Shown: in pieces, positions 47,845 to 56,933 of the stretch | Numbering within the stretch: position 1 is the first letter of the stretch | How the letters are laid out: every line of letters begins with the position of its first letter | The notes under the pieces: model-generated | Database searches by the model: none | What the model was told of the DNA's origin: nothing | The model's input: the letters and a program-made list of their open reading frames with translations, nothing else | NCBI GenBank assembly: GCA_936920625.1 | Contig: CAKZHC010000048.1 | Location: 1-64,000, forward strand | Source of the DNA: an uncultured Enterobacteriaceae bacterium | GTDB taxonomy: Bacteria > Pseudomonadota > Gammaproteobacteria > Enterobacterales > Enterobacteriaceae | DNA: 64,000 nt | Direction: 5' to 3' | Program-made: the position numbers and the translations under genes

Positions 47845-48893
47845 ACGATAAATCATTTGTTAAAGGACGCATCGATTTTGCTGAGATACCTGTAATAACG
47901 CACAATGACAATATCAAATCAGCACACACATTCACAGAGGATCAACAACAGCGATTTATTGCTGATAATGATGCAGTGCGAGCCCTGGCAGAGGAGAATA
48001 GCGACAAGCTCCAGGACGCCATTTTTCGTCCCCGGCGTAAAATATGGCACTGGCTTGCCGGGGCCGGATTTTTTATATTTATTGTAACCATTGCAGGAGA
48101 GAGGCTGGGAGCAGCCTGTCAGGCCTTAATTAATCATGACTGGCGTACACTCGGTATTACTGCTGCTGGAACACTAATTATAGTTGCTGTTATTGGTTCA
48201 CTTACGATTGAGTTATGCCGCCTCCGGCGGCTGCGCCAGCGAGCAGAGGAACGTGATACGAGTCGTGAGCTGTTGAATAGCCAGGGCGCTGGACACGGCC
48301 AACTGTTTTGCGAAGAACTGATTAGGAAAAGCAAACTGGACGAGAGCCATCCTGCTCTTCAGCGCTGGTATGCTGCCATCAACGCAACACAAAATGATCG
48401 GGAGATTGTCATACTGTATGCCCGCCTGATACAGCCAGTGATCGATAAACAGGCACGTCGGGAAATCAGTCGTTCCTCGGCAGAAGCGGCCCTTATGATC
48501 GCCATTAGTCCGCTTGCCACGGTAGATATGGTGTTTATCGCCTGGCGCAATTTGCGACTTATTAATCGTCTTGCTGCACTATATGGCCTGGAACTGGGCT
48601 ATATGAGCCGCATACGTCTGTTTCGTATGGTGCTGGTAAACATCGCTTTTGCTGGTGCGGGGGAGCTTATGAGAGAGTCGGGGCTGGAATGGATGTCACA
48701 GAGTTTGGCGGCCCGGCTTTCTGTACGTGCAGCACAGGGAATAGGTGTGGGATTACTGACAGCGAGGCTGGGGATAAAAACAATGGAACTGTGCCGTCCG
48801 TTACCATGGCTGGATGACGATAAACCACAGCTGGCAGATTTTCGCCGTGAGCTTATTACAGAGTTAAAACAGGTGTTTCGGCAATCTTCCTGA
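47841..48893 (+). CDS. ycjF: YcjF family inner-membrane protein (UPF0283)
   Basis: A 350-residue protein of the UPF0283/DUF697 family, translationally coupled to ycjX. The N-terminal 65 residues are charged and probably cytoplasmic; two membrane segments follow (about 69-91 and 100-123), and a DUF697-type C-terminal region (ISPLATVDMVFIAWRNLRLINRLAALYG) contains further hydrophobic helices. Its exact role is not known; together with YcjX it is usually linked to envelope stress. Start at 47841 is fixed by the ATGA overlap. Confidence 0.92.
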   Translation: MNDKSFVKGRIDFAEIPVITHNDNIKSAHTFTEDQQQRFIADNDAVRALAEENSDKLQDAIFRPRRKIWHWLAGAGFFIFIVTIAGERLGAACQALINHDWRTLGITAAGTLIIVAVIGSLTIELCRLRRLRQRAEERDTSRELLNSQGAGHGQLFCEELIRKSKLDESHPALQRWYAAINATQNDREIVILYARLIQPVIDKQARREISRSSAEAALMIAISPLATVDMVFIAWRNLRLINRLAALYGLELGYMSRIRLFRMVLVNIAFAGAGELMRESGLEWMSQSLAARLSVRAAQGIGVGLLTARLGIKTMELCRPLPWLDDDKPQLADFRRELITELKQVFRQSS

Positions 48894-48996
48894 TTGCAGA
48901 CATGGCCATCCCACGCTAATTGGGCGTCAGACTTTTTTCTGGCCCTTGATCAGCTGAGGTATGATTTTTAATTTCCCATTTGCAAGGGTTTCTGCG

Positions 48997-50577
48997 ATGC
49001 GTTTGCAAATTTTTTGCCAGAACCGAATTGGTTTGATGCGTGAACTACTCAACTTGCTGGTAGCACGAAACATCGATCTTCATGGTATCGAAACTGAATC
49101 AGTCGGGCACATTTATATTGATATTTCCACTATCGACTTTTCAGTGCTAAGTGCTCTGATGAGTGAGATCCGACGAATAGACAGTATCAGGGACGTACGT
49201 ACTGTGACGCTGATACCTTCGGAGCGTAATCAGCGCGTGCTAGACATGTTACTTATGACACTCCCAGAGCCAGTTTTTTTTGTGGATTTTAAGGCCAGAA
49301 TTGAACTGGCTAATCCGGCGGCCTGGAATCTGTTCGCACTTAGTGAGGAGAGGCTCCATAAGCATAACGTCACCTCACTGATTGCTGGTTTCAATTTTGC
49401 AGACTGGCTGGAGAGTGAACGGGTTGAACCGCAGACTCAGCCTGTGCTGATACGCGGCCGCAATTTTCTGCTCAATGCCGTGCCAGTTTATGCCAGTAAG
49501 CAGCAACTAATAGGTGCACTGGTGACGCTGAAATCGATTGTCACTGTGCAACAACAGTCATACAAAGTTGACATCAATGATCATAAAACTTTTGCGAATT
49601 TTGTGGCAGTTGATGAAAAAATGTGTCAATTACTCGTTCAGGCGCGCAAGATCGCAATACTGGATGCTCCACTGCTCATTATCGGTGAAACTGGCACGGG
49701 TAAAGATATGCTGGCTTATGCCTGTCATCACCATAGCGCACGTAGTGAAAAACCATTTTTGGCGCTTAATTGTGCTTCTTTACCAGATGAGGTGGTTGAA
49801 AGTGAGCTTTTTGGCCATGCGCCCGGTGCTTGGGGTCATTCCATCGAAGGTAAAAAGGGGTTTTTCGAGCAGGCGAACGGTGGATCGGTACTGCTTGATG
49901 AAATTGGCGAAATGTCTCCACGAATGCAGTCTAAACTCTTACGTTTTCTTAACGATGGAACCTTTCGCAGAGTGGGGGAAGATCAGGAAGTCAGCGTTGA
50001 TGTCCGCATTATTTGCTCCACGCAAAAAAATCTGGCCAAACTGGTTGAGCAGAATATCTTTCGTCAGGATCTTTACTATCGGCTCAATGTGCTGACACTC
50101 GTGCTACCGCCGTTGCGCCAGCGCCCCCAGGATATTTTACCTCTTACCAGAATGTTTATTTCTCGCTTTGCCACTGAGCAGGGCATAGAGCCGCCGCATC
50201 TCTCAAGTTCAGTCAGTAACTTATTGATGTGTTACTCCTGGCCCGGAAACGTCCGGCAGTTATATAATGTCCTATATCGCGCGCTAACGCAGATACAGAG
50301 TTCTGAACTTTGTCCTGAGGATTTGGATTTGTCTGAGGCGGTAGAGTCAGAAGCCGGAACACTTACCGAAGCGAGTATCGCCGGAACCCTTGACGATATT
50401 ACCAGCCGGTTTGAGCGTTCAGTACTCATCCATCTTTACATGGCTTATCCGAGCACCCGTAAACTGGCAAAACGGCTGGGAGTGTCGCATACCGTCATTG
50501 CTAACAAACTCCGCGAATACGGTTTGGGGCAAAGGCGGGAAGAGGGCGACGAAAAAAAGGTGTCACAGATGGAGTAG
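48997..50577 (+). CDS. tyrR: Transcriptional regulator TyrR
   Basis: TyrR controls aromatic amino-acid biosynthesis and transport, with tyrosine, phenylalanine and tryptophan as effectors. Start at 48997 (MRLQIFCQNRIGLMRELLNLL); upstream residues are not family-like. The 526-residue product has an N-terminal ACT domain (1-75), a PAS domain (about 78-190), an AAA+ domain (Walker A GETGTGKD near 234, Walker B LLDEIGE) and a C-terminal Fis-type helix-turn-helix (STRKLAKRLGVSHTVIANKLREYGL). After ELFGHAP it carries GAWGHSI before EGKKGFFEQ, where I recall E. coli TyrR having a shorter loop. Confidence 0.95.
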   Translation: MRLQIFCQNRIGLMRELLNLLVARNIDLHGIETESVGHIYIDISTIDFSVLSALMSEIRRIDSIRDVRTVTLIPSERNQRVLDMLLMTLPEPVFFVDFKARIELANPAAWNLFALSEERLHKHNVTSLIAGFNFADWLESERVEPQTQPVLIRGRNFLLNAVPVYASKQQLIGALVTLKSIVTVQQQSYKVDINDHKTFANFVAVDEKMCQLLVQARKIAILDAPLLIIGETGTGKDMLAYACHHHSARSEKPFLALNCASLPDEVVESELFGHAPGAWGHSIEGKKGFFEQANGGSVLLDEIGEMSPRMQSKLLRFLNDGTFRRVGEDQEVSVDVRIICSTQKNLAKLVEQNIFRQDLYYRLNVLTLVLPPLRQRPQDILPLTRMFISRFATEQGIEPPHLSSSVSNLLMCYSWPGNVRQLYNVLYRALTQIQSSELCPEDLDLSEAVESEAGTLTEASIAGTLDDITSRFERSVLIHLYMAYPSTRKLAKRLGVSHTVIANKLREYGLGQRREEGDEKKVSQME

Positions 50578-50659
50578 TCTCAAATAAAACTGGTCAGATA
50601 CGGGCTAATTCGTATCAAATTATAGTTATATCTGAATCGAGTGGGTGATACATGGCACC

Positions 50660-51163
50660 TTACTGCAAGGCCATGATAGCGGCATCATAATCAGGCTCAG
50701 TAGTGATTTCATTGACTAACTGACTATGGATGACTTTGTCTTGTTCATCGAGTACCACTACTGCCCGTGCCATTAGTCCTTTAAGGGGGCTGTCGGTAAT
50801 AGCTACGCCCCAGGCTTGCTTAAATTCCTCGTTGCGCATAGCAGAGAGGGTGATGACGTTGCTCAGGCCATCTGAACCACAGAAGCGGGACTGCGCAAAC
50901 GGAAGGTCTGCTGAAATACATAGCACTACGGTATTAGTCATATCATTTGCTAACTGATTAAATTTGCGTACGGAAGCCGCGCAAACACCAGTATCAATGC
51001 TGGGAAATATGTTAAGTACCTTACGCTTACCAGCAAACTGGCTTAATGTAACATCTGAAAGATCTTTTGCTACCAGAGTAAAATTTTTTGCCTGGTCGCC
51101 TATTCGTGGGATTTTACCAGCAACATTAACTGGGTTTCCTTGAAAAAGTACAATGTTAGACAT
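50660..51163 (-). CDS. tpx: Thiol peroxidase Tpx
   Basis: Tpx is an atypical 2-Cys peroxiredoxin in the periplasm/cytoplasm that reduces lipid and alkyl hydroperoxides using thioredoxin. The 167-residue product has peroxidatic Cys61 in PSIDTGVCAASVR and resolving Cys95 in SRFCGSDG, exactly the family positions. It is convergent with tyrR, as in E. coli, with about 80 bases between stops. Appears functional. Confidence 0.97.
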   Translation of the reverse strand: MSNIVLFQGNPVNVAGKIPRIGDQAKNFTLVAKDLSDVTLSQFAGKRKVLNIFPSIDTGVCAASVRKFNQLANDMTNTVVLCISADLPFAQSRFCGSDGLSNVITLSAMRNEEFKQAWGVAITDSPLKGLMARAVVVLDEQDKVIHSQLVNEITTEPDYDAAIMALQ

Positions 51164-51423
51164 AGGTGTTCCTTAAATTCCAAAGTGAATACTGTTAAGG
51201 TAATAGTCTCAAAAAAGCCATAAAAAAGGTCAGATAATCGAGGCGTTACCGTTAATGCGTGTAACTATGGCTGGTGTACCAAGGAATACCGTGAATGACA
51301 ACAGAATAAAATGCAACTGTTTGTTAAAAGAAAATTGATCGATAATGTAATAAATTATTTTTCAGGAAAAACGCAAAACAGTAAAGTCAGCCCCGGCAGG
51401 CCCGGCGTAAAAAGGATAATGCT

Positions 51424-52437
51424 ATGCGACAGGTGAAGGTTTACCCGGAAATTCGGCTTTTGAATACGCCTTTCGTTATTGCTCGTGGAGTAAGCACCGA
51501 GATAAGCGTTGTGGTCGTGGAATTAGAACAGGATGGTGTTAAAGGGGCAGGAGAGTGCAGACCTTATTCACGATATGGAGAAACGTCAGAATCTGTACTG
51601 GCACAGATTGCTGCTATCGTGCCACAACTGACGTCCGGGCTGTCCCGGCAGCAATTACAAAATTGCCTGCCAGCAGGTGCAGCGCGTAATGCGGTAGACT
51701 GTGCGTTGTGGAATCTGGAAAGCCAGCTACGAAACAGCACTATATGGAGTGAAATTGGTGTAATTCCCCCCGACATAATTACGACGGCCCAGACGATCAG
51801 CATTAATGAACCGGATAATATGGCCCTTTGTGCAAAGAGTTTATGGGAGCGGGGAGCGCGCCTGCTTAAAATCAAACTTGATCAGCATCTGATTACTGAA
51901 AGGGTTGTGGCTATTCGATCTGCTGTGCCAGAGGCCACACTAATCGTGGATGCCAACGAATCCTGGCAGGCCGATGGGCTGGCTGAACGCTGCCAGATTT
52001 TAGCGGATCTCGGTGTTGCTATGCTTGAGCAGCCGCTGTTTGAGGGTGATGATGAAATACTCAGTCACTTCGTTCATCCTTTGCCTGTCTGTGCTGATGA
52101 AAGCTGCCACACCCGAGGCAGCCTTGATAATCTGCAAGGACGCTATGAAATGGTGAATATCAAGCTCGATAAATGCGGTGGTCTGACTGAAGCGCTGGCG
52201 CTGGCCAGTGAAGCAAAATCGCGCGGATTCACCATTATGCTTGGTTGTATGCTTTGTACATCGAGGGCTATTCTTGCGGCATTACCACTTGCCCCGCTGG
52301 CGCGGTTTGTGGATCTCGATGGGCCGAGCTGGCTGGCAGAAGACGTGGGATCCTCTCTCAATTTCACGTGTGGTAAAATTGATTTACGCTCCCTGAAAAC
52401 CGAGCAGGCCAACCATTGCAGCAAGGTATTTTTCTGA
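51424..52437 (+). CDS. ycjG: L-Ala-D/L-Glu epimerase YcjG
   Basis: YcjG is an enolase-superfamily enzyme that epimerises L-Ala-D-Glu to L-Ala-L-Glu, allowing murein peptides to be recycled. The 337-residue product has the capping domain, the catalytic lysine pair in LLKIKLD (near 151-155), metal ligands in VDANESW (Asp near 180), EQPL and CADES, and the second catalytic lysine in VNIKLDKCGG (near 246). The C-terminal end overlaps the convergent mpaA by 54 bases. Both genes act in the same murein-peptide pathway. Confidence 0.94.
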   Translation: MRQVKVYPEIRLLNTPFVIARGVSTEISVVVVELEQDGVKGAGECRPYSRYGETSESVLAQIAAIVPQLTSGLSRQQLQNCLPAGAARNAVDCALWNLESQLRNSTIWSEIGVIPPDIITTAQTISINEPDNMALCAKSLWERGARLLKIKLDQHLITERVVAIRSAVPEATLIVDANESWQADGLAERCQILADLGVAMLEQPLFEGDDEILSHFVHPLPVCADESCHTRGSLDNLQGRYEMVNIKLDKCGGLTEALALASEAKSRGFTIMLGCMLCTSRAILAALPLAPLARFVDLDGPSWLAEDVGSSLNFTCGKIDLRSLKTEQANHCSKVFF

Positions 52438-53094
52438 AGACTCATTAGCTGAAATGGCTGGAAACTCTACTGTAATACAGGGCAGATCTATATCTTTGCA
52501 CCAGTTACCAAATGATCCATTTGTCTCATATCCGGGGCCTGTCACCAAAGGGAGTGACATTTGTTTGGACAGCCACTGCCCAAGCTGAGAAGCGAGCGGG
52601 TCATCAATACAGCCCAGAGGTTCGTGGAGGGAAACTACCCACTGAGGTTTGATTTTTTCAATCAGAGAGCACAGCGCCCCAGTTTCTGGTTCAGAACCTG
52701 CACTATTACCGGTTGAAAGCAATACATCCCGCTCGCTGGCATAGCTGCTCCAGCGATAGACGGTTTCCTCCTTCTGCCAGTTGCTGGCGGGAAAGTTGCG
52801 GTTGATATCAACACCGCGTGCGTTGGCACGTAATCCTAGCTGACAGCCATCCGGATTTATAGCCAGTACGACATGATGATGACGCCTGGATGCTTCAAGG
52901 GATCGCAAAGCGCAGGAGAGGGTGATGATTGCACTATTTTCGTCGCCGTGCGTGCCAGCTATTACCAGTCCGCTTCTGCTATCAGGCTGCGGGGCTGGAA
53001 ACCAGATAAGAGGCGCTCCCAACACCGAATATCCATAAATTTCACTTTTTGCCGTCAGGCGTCCCCGCTGATTACGGGGGATTAACTGCATCAA
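52384..53094 (-). CDS. mpaA: Murein peptide amidase A
   Basis: MpaA is a cytoplasmic zinc carboxypeptidase (M14 family) that removes diaminopimelate from murein tripeptide. The 236-residue product has the zinc-binding GTHGDE (near residues 48-53), the substrate-binding GVDINRNFPASNW (near 92), the third zinc ligand in VVSLHEPLG (near 157), and the catalytic glutamate in PCITVEFPA (near 211). With ycjG it releases L-Ala and L-Glu from L-Ala-D-Glu-DAP. Coding regions overlap tail to tail by 54 bases, which is unusual but not unknown at this locus. Confidence 0.94.
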   Translation of the reverse strand: MMQLIPRNQRGRLTAKSEIYGYSVLGAPLIWFPAPQPDSRSGLVIAGTHGDENSAIITLSCALRSLEASRRHHHVVLAINPDGCQLGLRANARGVDINRNFPASNWQKEETVYRWSSYASERDVLLSTGNSAGSEPETGALCSLIEKIKPQWVVSLHEPLGCIDDPLASQLGQWLSKQMSLPLVTGPGYETNGSFGNWCKDIDLPCITVEFPAISANESSEKYLAAMVGLLGFQGA

Positions 53095-53538
53095 GATAGA
53101 TAATCTCCGAAAAAGGGCTGGATGTTTAAATACAGAATATACGACTCGATTTCGCTATGCTGATGTCCATGATGGTAATATTTCACAGTAGTCAGCACTA
53201 TATTAGTCTGCTGATTACCCCGGTAAGTCACCATCAATCTTTATTTAAGCACAATTTTTTTGAATGCGGCAGTAAGTCATCATGATTCTGCTACAGGGCC
53301 GGTCTGCGTATCTTTCCATTTCATAGTACAAATGGCAGTGAGCGTTATGTGAGCTACACCTGACAGGCTCATTGAGCAGGAAGACACCGTAGTGGAGCGT
53401 AACTGGTCATGACAAATTTCGATTTAAATTCGGTAAAATAGCAACGGCAGAGGACGTTTCACACAACTAAAAAGATGAGTATAATACTCGCCAGCCTTCT
53501 TTCCTGATTTGAGTAGTTCCCTGACAAACTGATAAATA
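53095..53538. other. Intergenic region before ttcA
   Basis: About 440 bases between divergently oriented mpaA and ttcA. It contains their promoters and no recognised gene, tRNA or small RNA. Confidence 0.5.
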
Positions 53539-54435
53539 ATGATGAATCAAACAGACAACAGAAAAGTGACACTCGAATTCAATAAGCTCCAAAAACGTCT
53601 GAGAAGAAGTGTGGCAAATGCTATCAACGATTACGGCATGATCGAGGAGGATGATGTTGTGATGGTAGCTATGAGCGGCGGTAAGGATTCGTTTGTTATG
53701 CTGGATATGCTGCTTAGCTTGCAAAAAGTGGCTCCGGTTAAGTTTGATGTTATTGCCGTCAATCTGGATCAGAAACAGCCAGGCTTCCCACAACAGGTGC
53801 TGCCTGACTATTTCAAAGTGCACAATATTCCCTATTATATTGTCGATAAAAATACCTTCGCTGTTGTCAGGGAGAAAATTCCAGAGGGCAAAACGACTTG
53901 CGGATTATGTTCGCGACTGCGGCGGGGCACACTTTATGCTTTTGCAGAAAAAATTGCCGCGACTAAGATTGCCCTTGGTCATCACATGGATGACATCGTT
54001 GAAACACTGTTTCTGAATATCTTCTATGGCGCAAAAATGAAAGCGATGCCGCCAAAACTTCGCTCAGATGATGAGCGGAATATTGTGATTCGACCTCTCG
54101 CCTATTGTCGCGAGCGGGACCTCCAGCATTATGCCGAACACAAAGCCTTTCCAATTATTCCGTGCAATTTATGTGGTTCTCAGCAGGACCTCAAGCGCCA
54201 GGTAATCAAAGGAATGTTAGCGCAGTGGGATAAGATCTCGCCCGGACGAGTAGAAAATGTATTCAAATCGATACAGAATATTAACCCAAGCCAGCTGGCA
54301 GACAAAAACCTGTTCAACTTTGGCGAATTATCTGTAAGCCGGAGCGGGCAAAGAGCGAAATACGCTTTTACAGAAGCGACAGTGTCATCCACTAATATTG
54401 ACATGCCTGGTAGTATAACTGTGACCAACCTTTGA
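53539..54435 (+). CDS. ttcA: tRNA 2-thiocytidine(32) synthetase TtcA
   Basis: TtcA is an iron-sulphur, ATP-dependent enzyme that thiolates cytidine 32 in a set of tRNAs. The 298-residue product has the PP-loop SGGKDS at residues 46-51, CxxC motifs in TTCGLCSRLRRG (near 119) and PCNLCGSQ (near 211), and the GHHMDDIVETLFLN segment near 149. The C-terminus after VFKSIQNINPSQLADKNLF is shorter and diverges from E. coli TtcA (311 residues). Two adjacent ATGs begin the gene. It stands alone. Confidence 0.95.
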   Translation: MMNQTDNRKVTLEFNKLQKRLRRSVANAINDYGMIEEDDVVMVAMSGGKDSFVMLDMLLSLQKVAPVKFDVIAVNLDQKQPGFPQQVLPDYFKVHNIPYYIVDKNTFAVVREKIPEGKTTCGLCSRLRRGTLYAFAEKIAATKIALGHHMDDIVETLFLNIFYGAKMKAMPPKLRSDDERNIVIRPLAYCRERDLQHYAEHKAFPIIPCNLCGSQQDLKRQVIKGMLAQWDKISPGRVENVFKSIQNINPSQLADKNLFNFGELSVSRSGQRAKYAFTEATVSSTNIDMPGSITVTNL

Positions 54436-54563
54436 ATTCATTAAACCCGGTTACGACGGTCTGATCATTAATTTTTATGAAAAAATTGTTCTGCATCTTG
54501 TCCGCCGGAACTGAGGAATAGAAAGAAAAATCCATGGAAGCGGCTGAGTACTCCTATTGAAGG

Positions 54564-54629
54564 CGCCCATATGTCGAAATATGCAAATCCATTTTCATTG
54601 TATTTTGTCTGCTTTTCGACTTAGGGGCG
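54564..54629. repeat. Interrupted inverted repeat upstream of efflux pump
   Basis: CGCCC (54564-54568) and GTCGAAA (54573-54579) pair with TTTCGAC (54614-54620) and GGGCG (54625-54629), enclosing an AT-rich loop of 34 bases. It may be a structured mRNA leader or an operator region for the efflux gene that starts at 54738. No known riboswitch is recognised. Confidence 0.45.
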
Positions 54630-54737
54630 ATTAATTCAATGCATGCCAGATATGTTACGCCGTAACAAATAACTCTGTTTTAGCAGACTGACCGCGACAA
54701 CTAAGGGTTAATCTGAAAAAAGATACATAAAAATCTA

Positions 54738-56195
54738 ATGACCAATAATATTCCTTCACCCCCGGTAAAACGTTCTCTGATACTTATCGCGTCCATGCTG
54801 GCAATGTTCATGGCTGCCGTTGAAGTCACTATAGTGGCTACCGCTTTGCCCAGCATCGTTGCTGATTTAGGTGGGTTCTCCCAGTTTGGATGGATTTTTT
54901 CTGTCTACCTGCTTATTCAGGCAGTGAGTGTGCCAATTTATGGACGGCTGGCCGACATCTGGGGACGTAAAAAGGTATTTTTTATCGGTACTTCGCTGTT
55001 TCTTCTTGGGTCTGTGTTATGCGGTTTTGCCTCTTCAATGAATTTGTTGATTATTTTCCGTGCTTTTCAGGGACTCGGTGCCGGTGCAATCATGCCACTC
55101 ACTGCTACAATCATAGCTGATGTTTACTCTCCACAGGAAAGGGCAGCGGTAGAGGGGTGGCTGTCCAGCGTATGGGGCTTTGCTGCGATTATTGGTCCTC
55201 TAATTGGCGCCTGGCTGGTAGAACATGCGCACTGGGCGTTAATCTTTTGGCTGAACGTGCCAATTGGGCTGATATCAATGGCAATGCTGGCGCGCTGGCT
55301 GCCAGAACTGGGGGAAAGACATCATACCCGCATTAACATTAGTGGCAGTCTGTTCATGATGATCACTATTCTGGCATTTCTCATAGCTTTGCAGCAGGCT
55401 CATTCACTAGGATACTGGATTATTCCTTTACTAATTATTGCCATATATAGTGGCCTGAAGCTCTGGCAGCATGAGCACCACAGTAATCAGCCTCTTTTCC
55501 CTCCAGTTATCTGGCGGAGCAAAATACACATTGCCGGAAATCTGGGCAATTTTACTATTGGGGCCGCCATGATGGGAATTAGCGCCTTTCTGCCAACATG
55601 GATTCAGGGAGTCACAGGTGGTACACCATCTCAGGCAGGGAGTACCCTGGCGGTAATGTCCATCGGCTGGCCACTGGCAAGTATAATGACTGGCAGACTT
55701 ATTCGTTGCAGTTCTTATCGTTTTACTGCGTTAGTCGGTACGCTGTTGCTTTCGACAGGGTGTTCTATGCTTCTGCTGTTAAATAGCACAACCAGTATGT
55801 TCACCGCAGCGCTGATAGCGTTTGTAATTGGCAGCGGTTTGGGAATAACCAGCACCACGTTTTTAGTAGCGGTTCAAAACCATGCTGAATATTCCATTCG
55901 AGGTATCTGTACCGCGGCGACCATGTTCAGCCGGATGCTTGGTTCAGCACTGGGTACAGTAGTGATGGGAACGGTATTGAATCTCAATCTGCTTATGCGT
56001 CTGCCGCATTTCGGTGACCCAATTCAGCAGATTATGTCGTCATCCCAGCGTGCAGCTTTGCCGGAACAGACATTGAGATTATTGACGGAGCAGGTTGCAC
56101 ATTCACTTCACTGGGTTTTTGTAGTGGCATTTATTTTTGCACTAACTACCCTGTTGATTGCGAAAATGCTGCCACAGAGACAGCAGCAACAATAA
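54738..56195 (+). CDS. DHA2-family MFS multidrug efflux transporter (14 TM)
   Basis: A 485-residue drug:proton antiporter of the DHA2 branch, with about fourteen membrane helices. Motif D1 is near AAVEVTIVATALPSI (residues 27-41), motif A is GRLADIWGRKKVF (73-85), and the antiporter motif C is GFAAIIGPLIGAWL (near 150). No partner membrane-fusion gene or regulator is adjacent, so it probably acts alone in the inner membrane. Substrates cannot be told. A terminator-like hairpin follows. Confidence 0.92.
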   Translation: MTNNIPSPPVKRSLILIASMLAMFMAAVEVTIVATALPSIVADLGGFSQFGWIFSVYLLIQAVSVPIYGRLADIWGRKKVFFIGTSLFLLGSVLCGFASSMNLLIIFRAFQGLGAGAIMPLTATIIADVYSPQERAAVEGWLSSVWGFAAIIGPLIGAWLVEHAHWALIFWLNVPIGLISMAMLARWLPELGERHHTRINISGSLFMMITILAFLIALQQAHSLGYWIIPLLIIAIYSGLKLWQHEHHSNQPLFPPVIWRSKIHIAGNLGNFTIGAAMMGISAFLPTWIQGVTGGTPSQAGSTLAVMSIGWPLASIMTGRLIRCSSYRFTALVGTLLLSTGCSMLLLLNSTTSMFTAALIAFVIGSGLGITSTTFLVAVQNHAEYSIRGICTAATMFSRMLGSALGTVVMGTVLNLNLLMRLPHFGDPIQQIMSSSQRAALPEQTLRLLTEQVAHSLHWVFVVAFIFALTTLLIAKMLPQRQQQQ

Positions 56196-56226
56196 ATCAC
56201 ATGCTTGTTACTGTGTGTCCGAATTG

Positions 56227-56246
56227 AGGGTAGCTGCCGCTACCCT
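56227..56246. terminator. Bidirectional terminator between efflux pump and ynfD
   Basis: AGGGTAGC and GCTACCCT form a perfect 8-bp stem with a TGCC loop, 32 bases after the efflux stop codon and 33 bases after the convergent ynfD stop. The + side is followed by a moderately T-rich stretch. Confidence 0.75.
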
Positions 56247-56279
56247 TAACACATTTTAAAAAAACCATACTGAGGCTGG

Positions 56280-56792
56280 TTACTGTGCTGATTTCTCCTG
56301 CGAACTGACAGCCGGAGTTTGAATGGTGTGCATTTTCTCCTGTGGACTGACAACAGCCGGAGTTTGAGGGGTGTTCATTTTCTCCTGCGAACTGACAGCC
56401 GGAGTTTGAGGGGTGTTCATTTTCTCCTGCGGACTAACAGCCGGAGTTTGAATGGTGTTCATTTTCTCCTGTGGACTGACAGCCGGAGTTTGAGGGATGT
56501 TCATTTTCTCCTGTGGACTGACAGCCGGAGTTTGAGGGGTGTGCGTTTTGCCCTTAATTCGTTTATAAATAATTTTTTTACTATTGTTTTGACAATTTCC
56601 TACGATCCTGCCATCTGCCTCATTTGGCAAAGCAGTACTGGCAACAGTTTCCAGAGTGAATTCGGAAGCCGGAACACCGTGTTTGATTATCTTGCGGCTG
56701 ATATCATTTTTTACGGATTCGCAGGAAGCTTGTACTAACTGTGGTGCGGTAAGTAACAGACAACAGGCCAGCGTTTGTTTTATATTTCTCAT
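56280..56792 (-). CDS. ynfD: YnfD-like DUF1161 protein with tandem-repeat tail
   Basis: A 170-residue periplasmic protein. Signal peptide 1-22 (ending PQLVQAS) leads into a DUF1161 domain (about 23-78) with the conserved CESVKNDISRKII at its start, GRIVGNC and KKIIYKR. E. coli YnfD is about 101 residues. After residue 84 the protein continues as six near-identical copies of a 14-residue unit, TPQTPAVSPQEKMN, with small changes (TIQTP, SSQEK, one extra Val). The tail lacks hydrophobic residues and is probably disordered and extended. Function of DUF1161 is unknown. The copy number is likely to vary between strains. Confidence 0.85.
   Translation of the reverse strand: MRNIKQTLACCLLLTAPQLVQASCESVKNDISRKIIKHGVPASEFTLETVASTALPNEADGRIVGNCQNNSKKIIYKRIKGKTHTPQTPAVSPQEKMNIPQTPAVSPQEKMNTIQTPAVSPQEKMNTPQTPAVSSQEKMNTPQTPAVVSPQEKMHTIQTPAVSSQEKSAQ
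56293..56548. repeat. 42-bp coding tandem repeat, six copies
   Basis: Six direct repeats of a 42-base unit (one copy is 45 bases because of an inserted ACA triplet), each starting TTCTCCTG and containing ACAGCCGGAGTTTGA. Because the unit is a multiple of three, changes in copy number keep the ynfD frame open. Confidence 0.93.
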
Positions 56793-56933
56793 TTATTTCT
56801 ATACTCTTCATTTACATCCCCGGTTCCGATTTATCAGGTATTACTCCCCCTGTAACAAATCGGAAGGATTACCGTGGAAAAAACACGCAAATTAATCAGG
56901 TACTCAAAAAAGTGCGCTGATTAACGTTTTTTA

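Noticed and set aside
56319..56738. 139-codon open frame on the + strand across the ynfD repeats
   Set aside because: It is the antisense shadow of the ynfD repeat array; repeats with a 42-base period keep several frames open.
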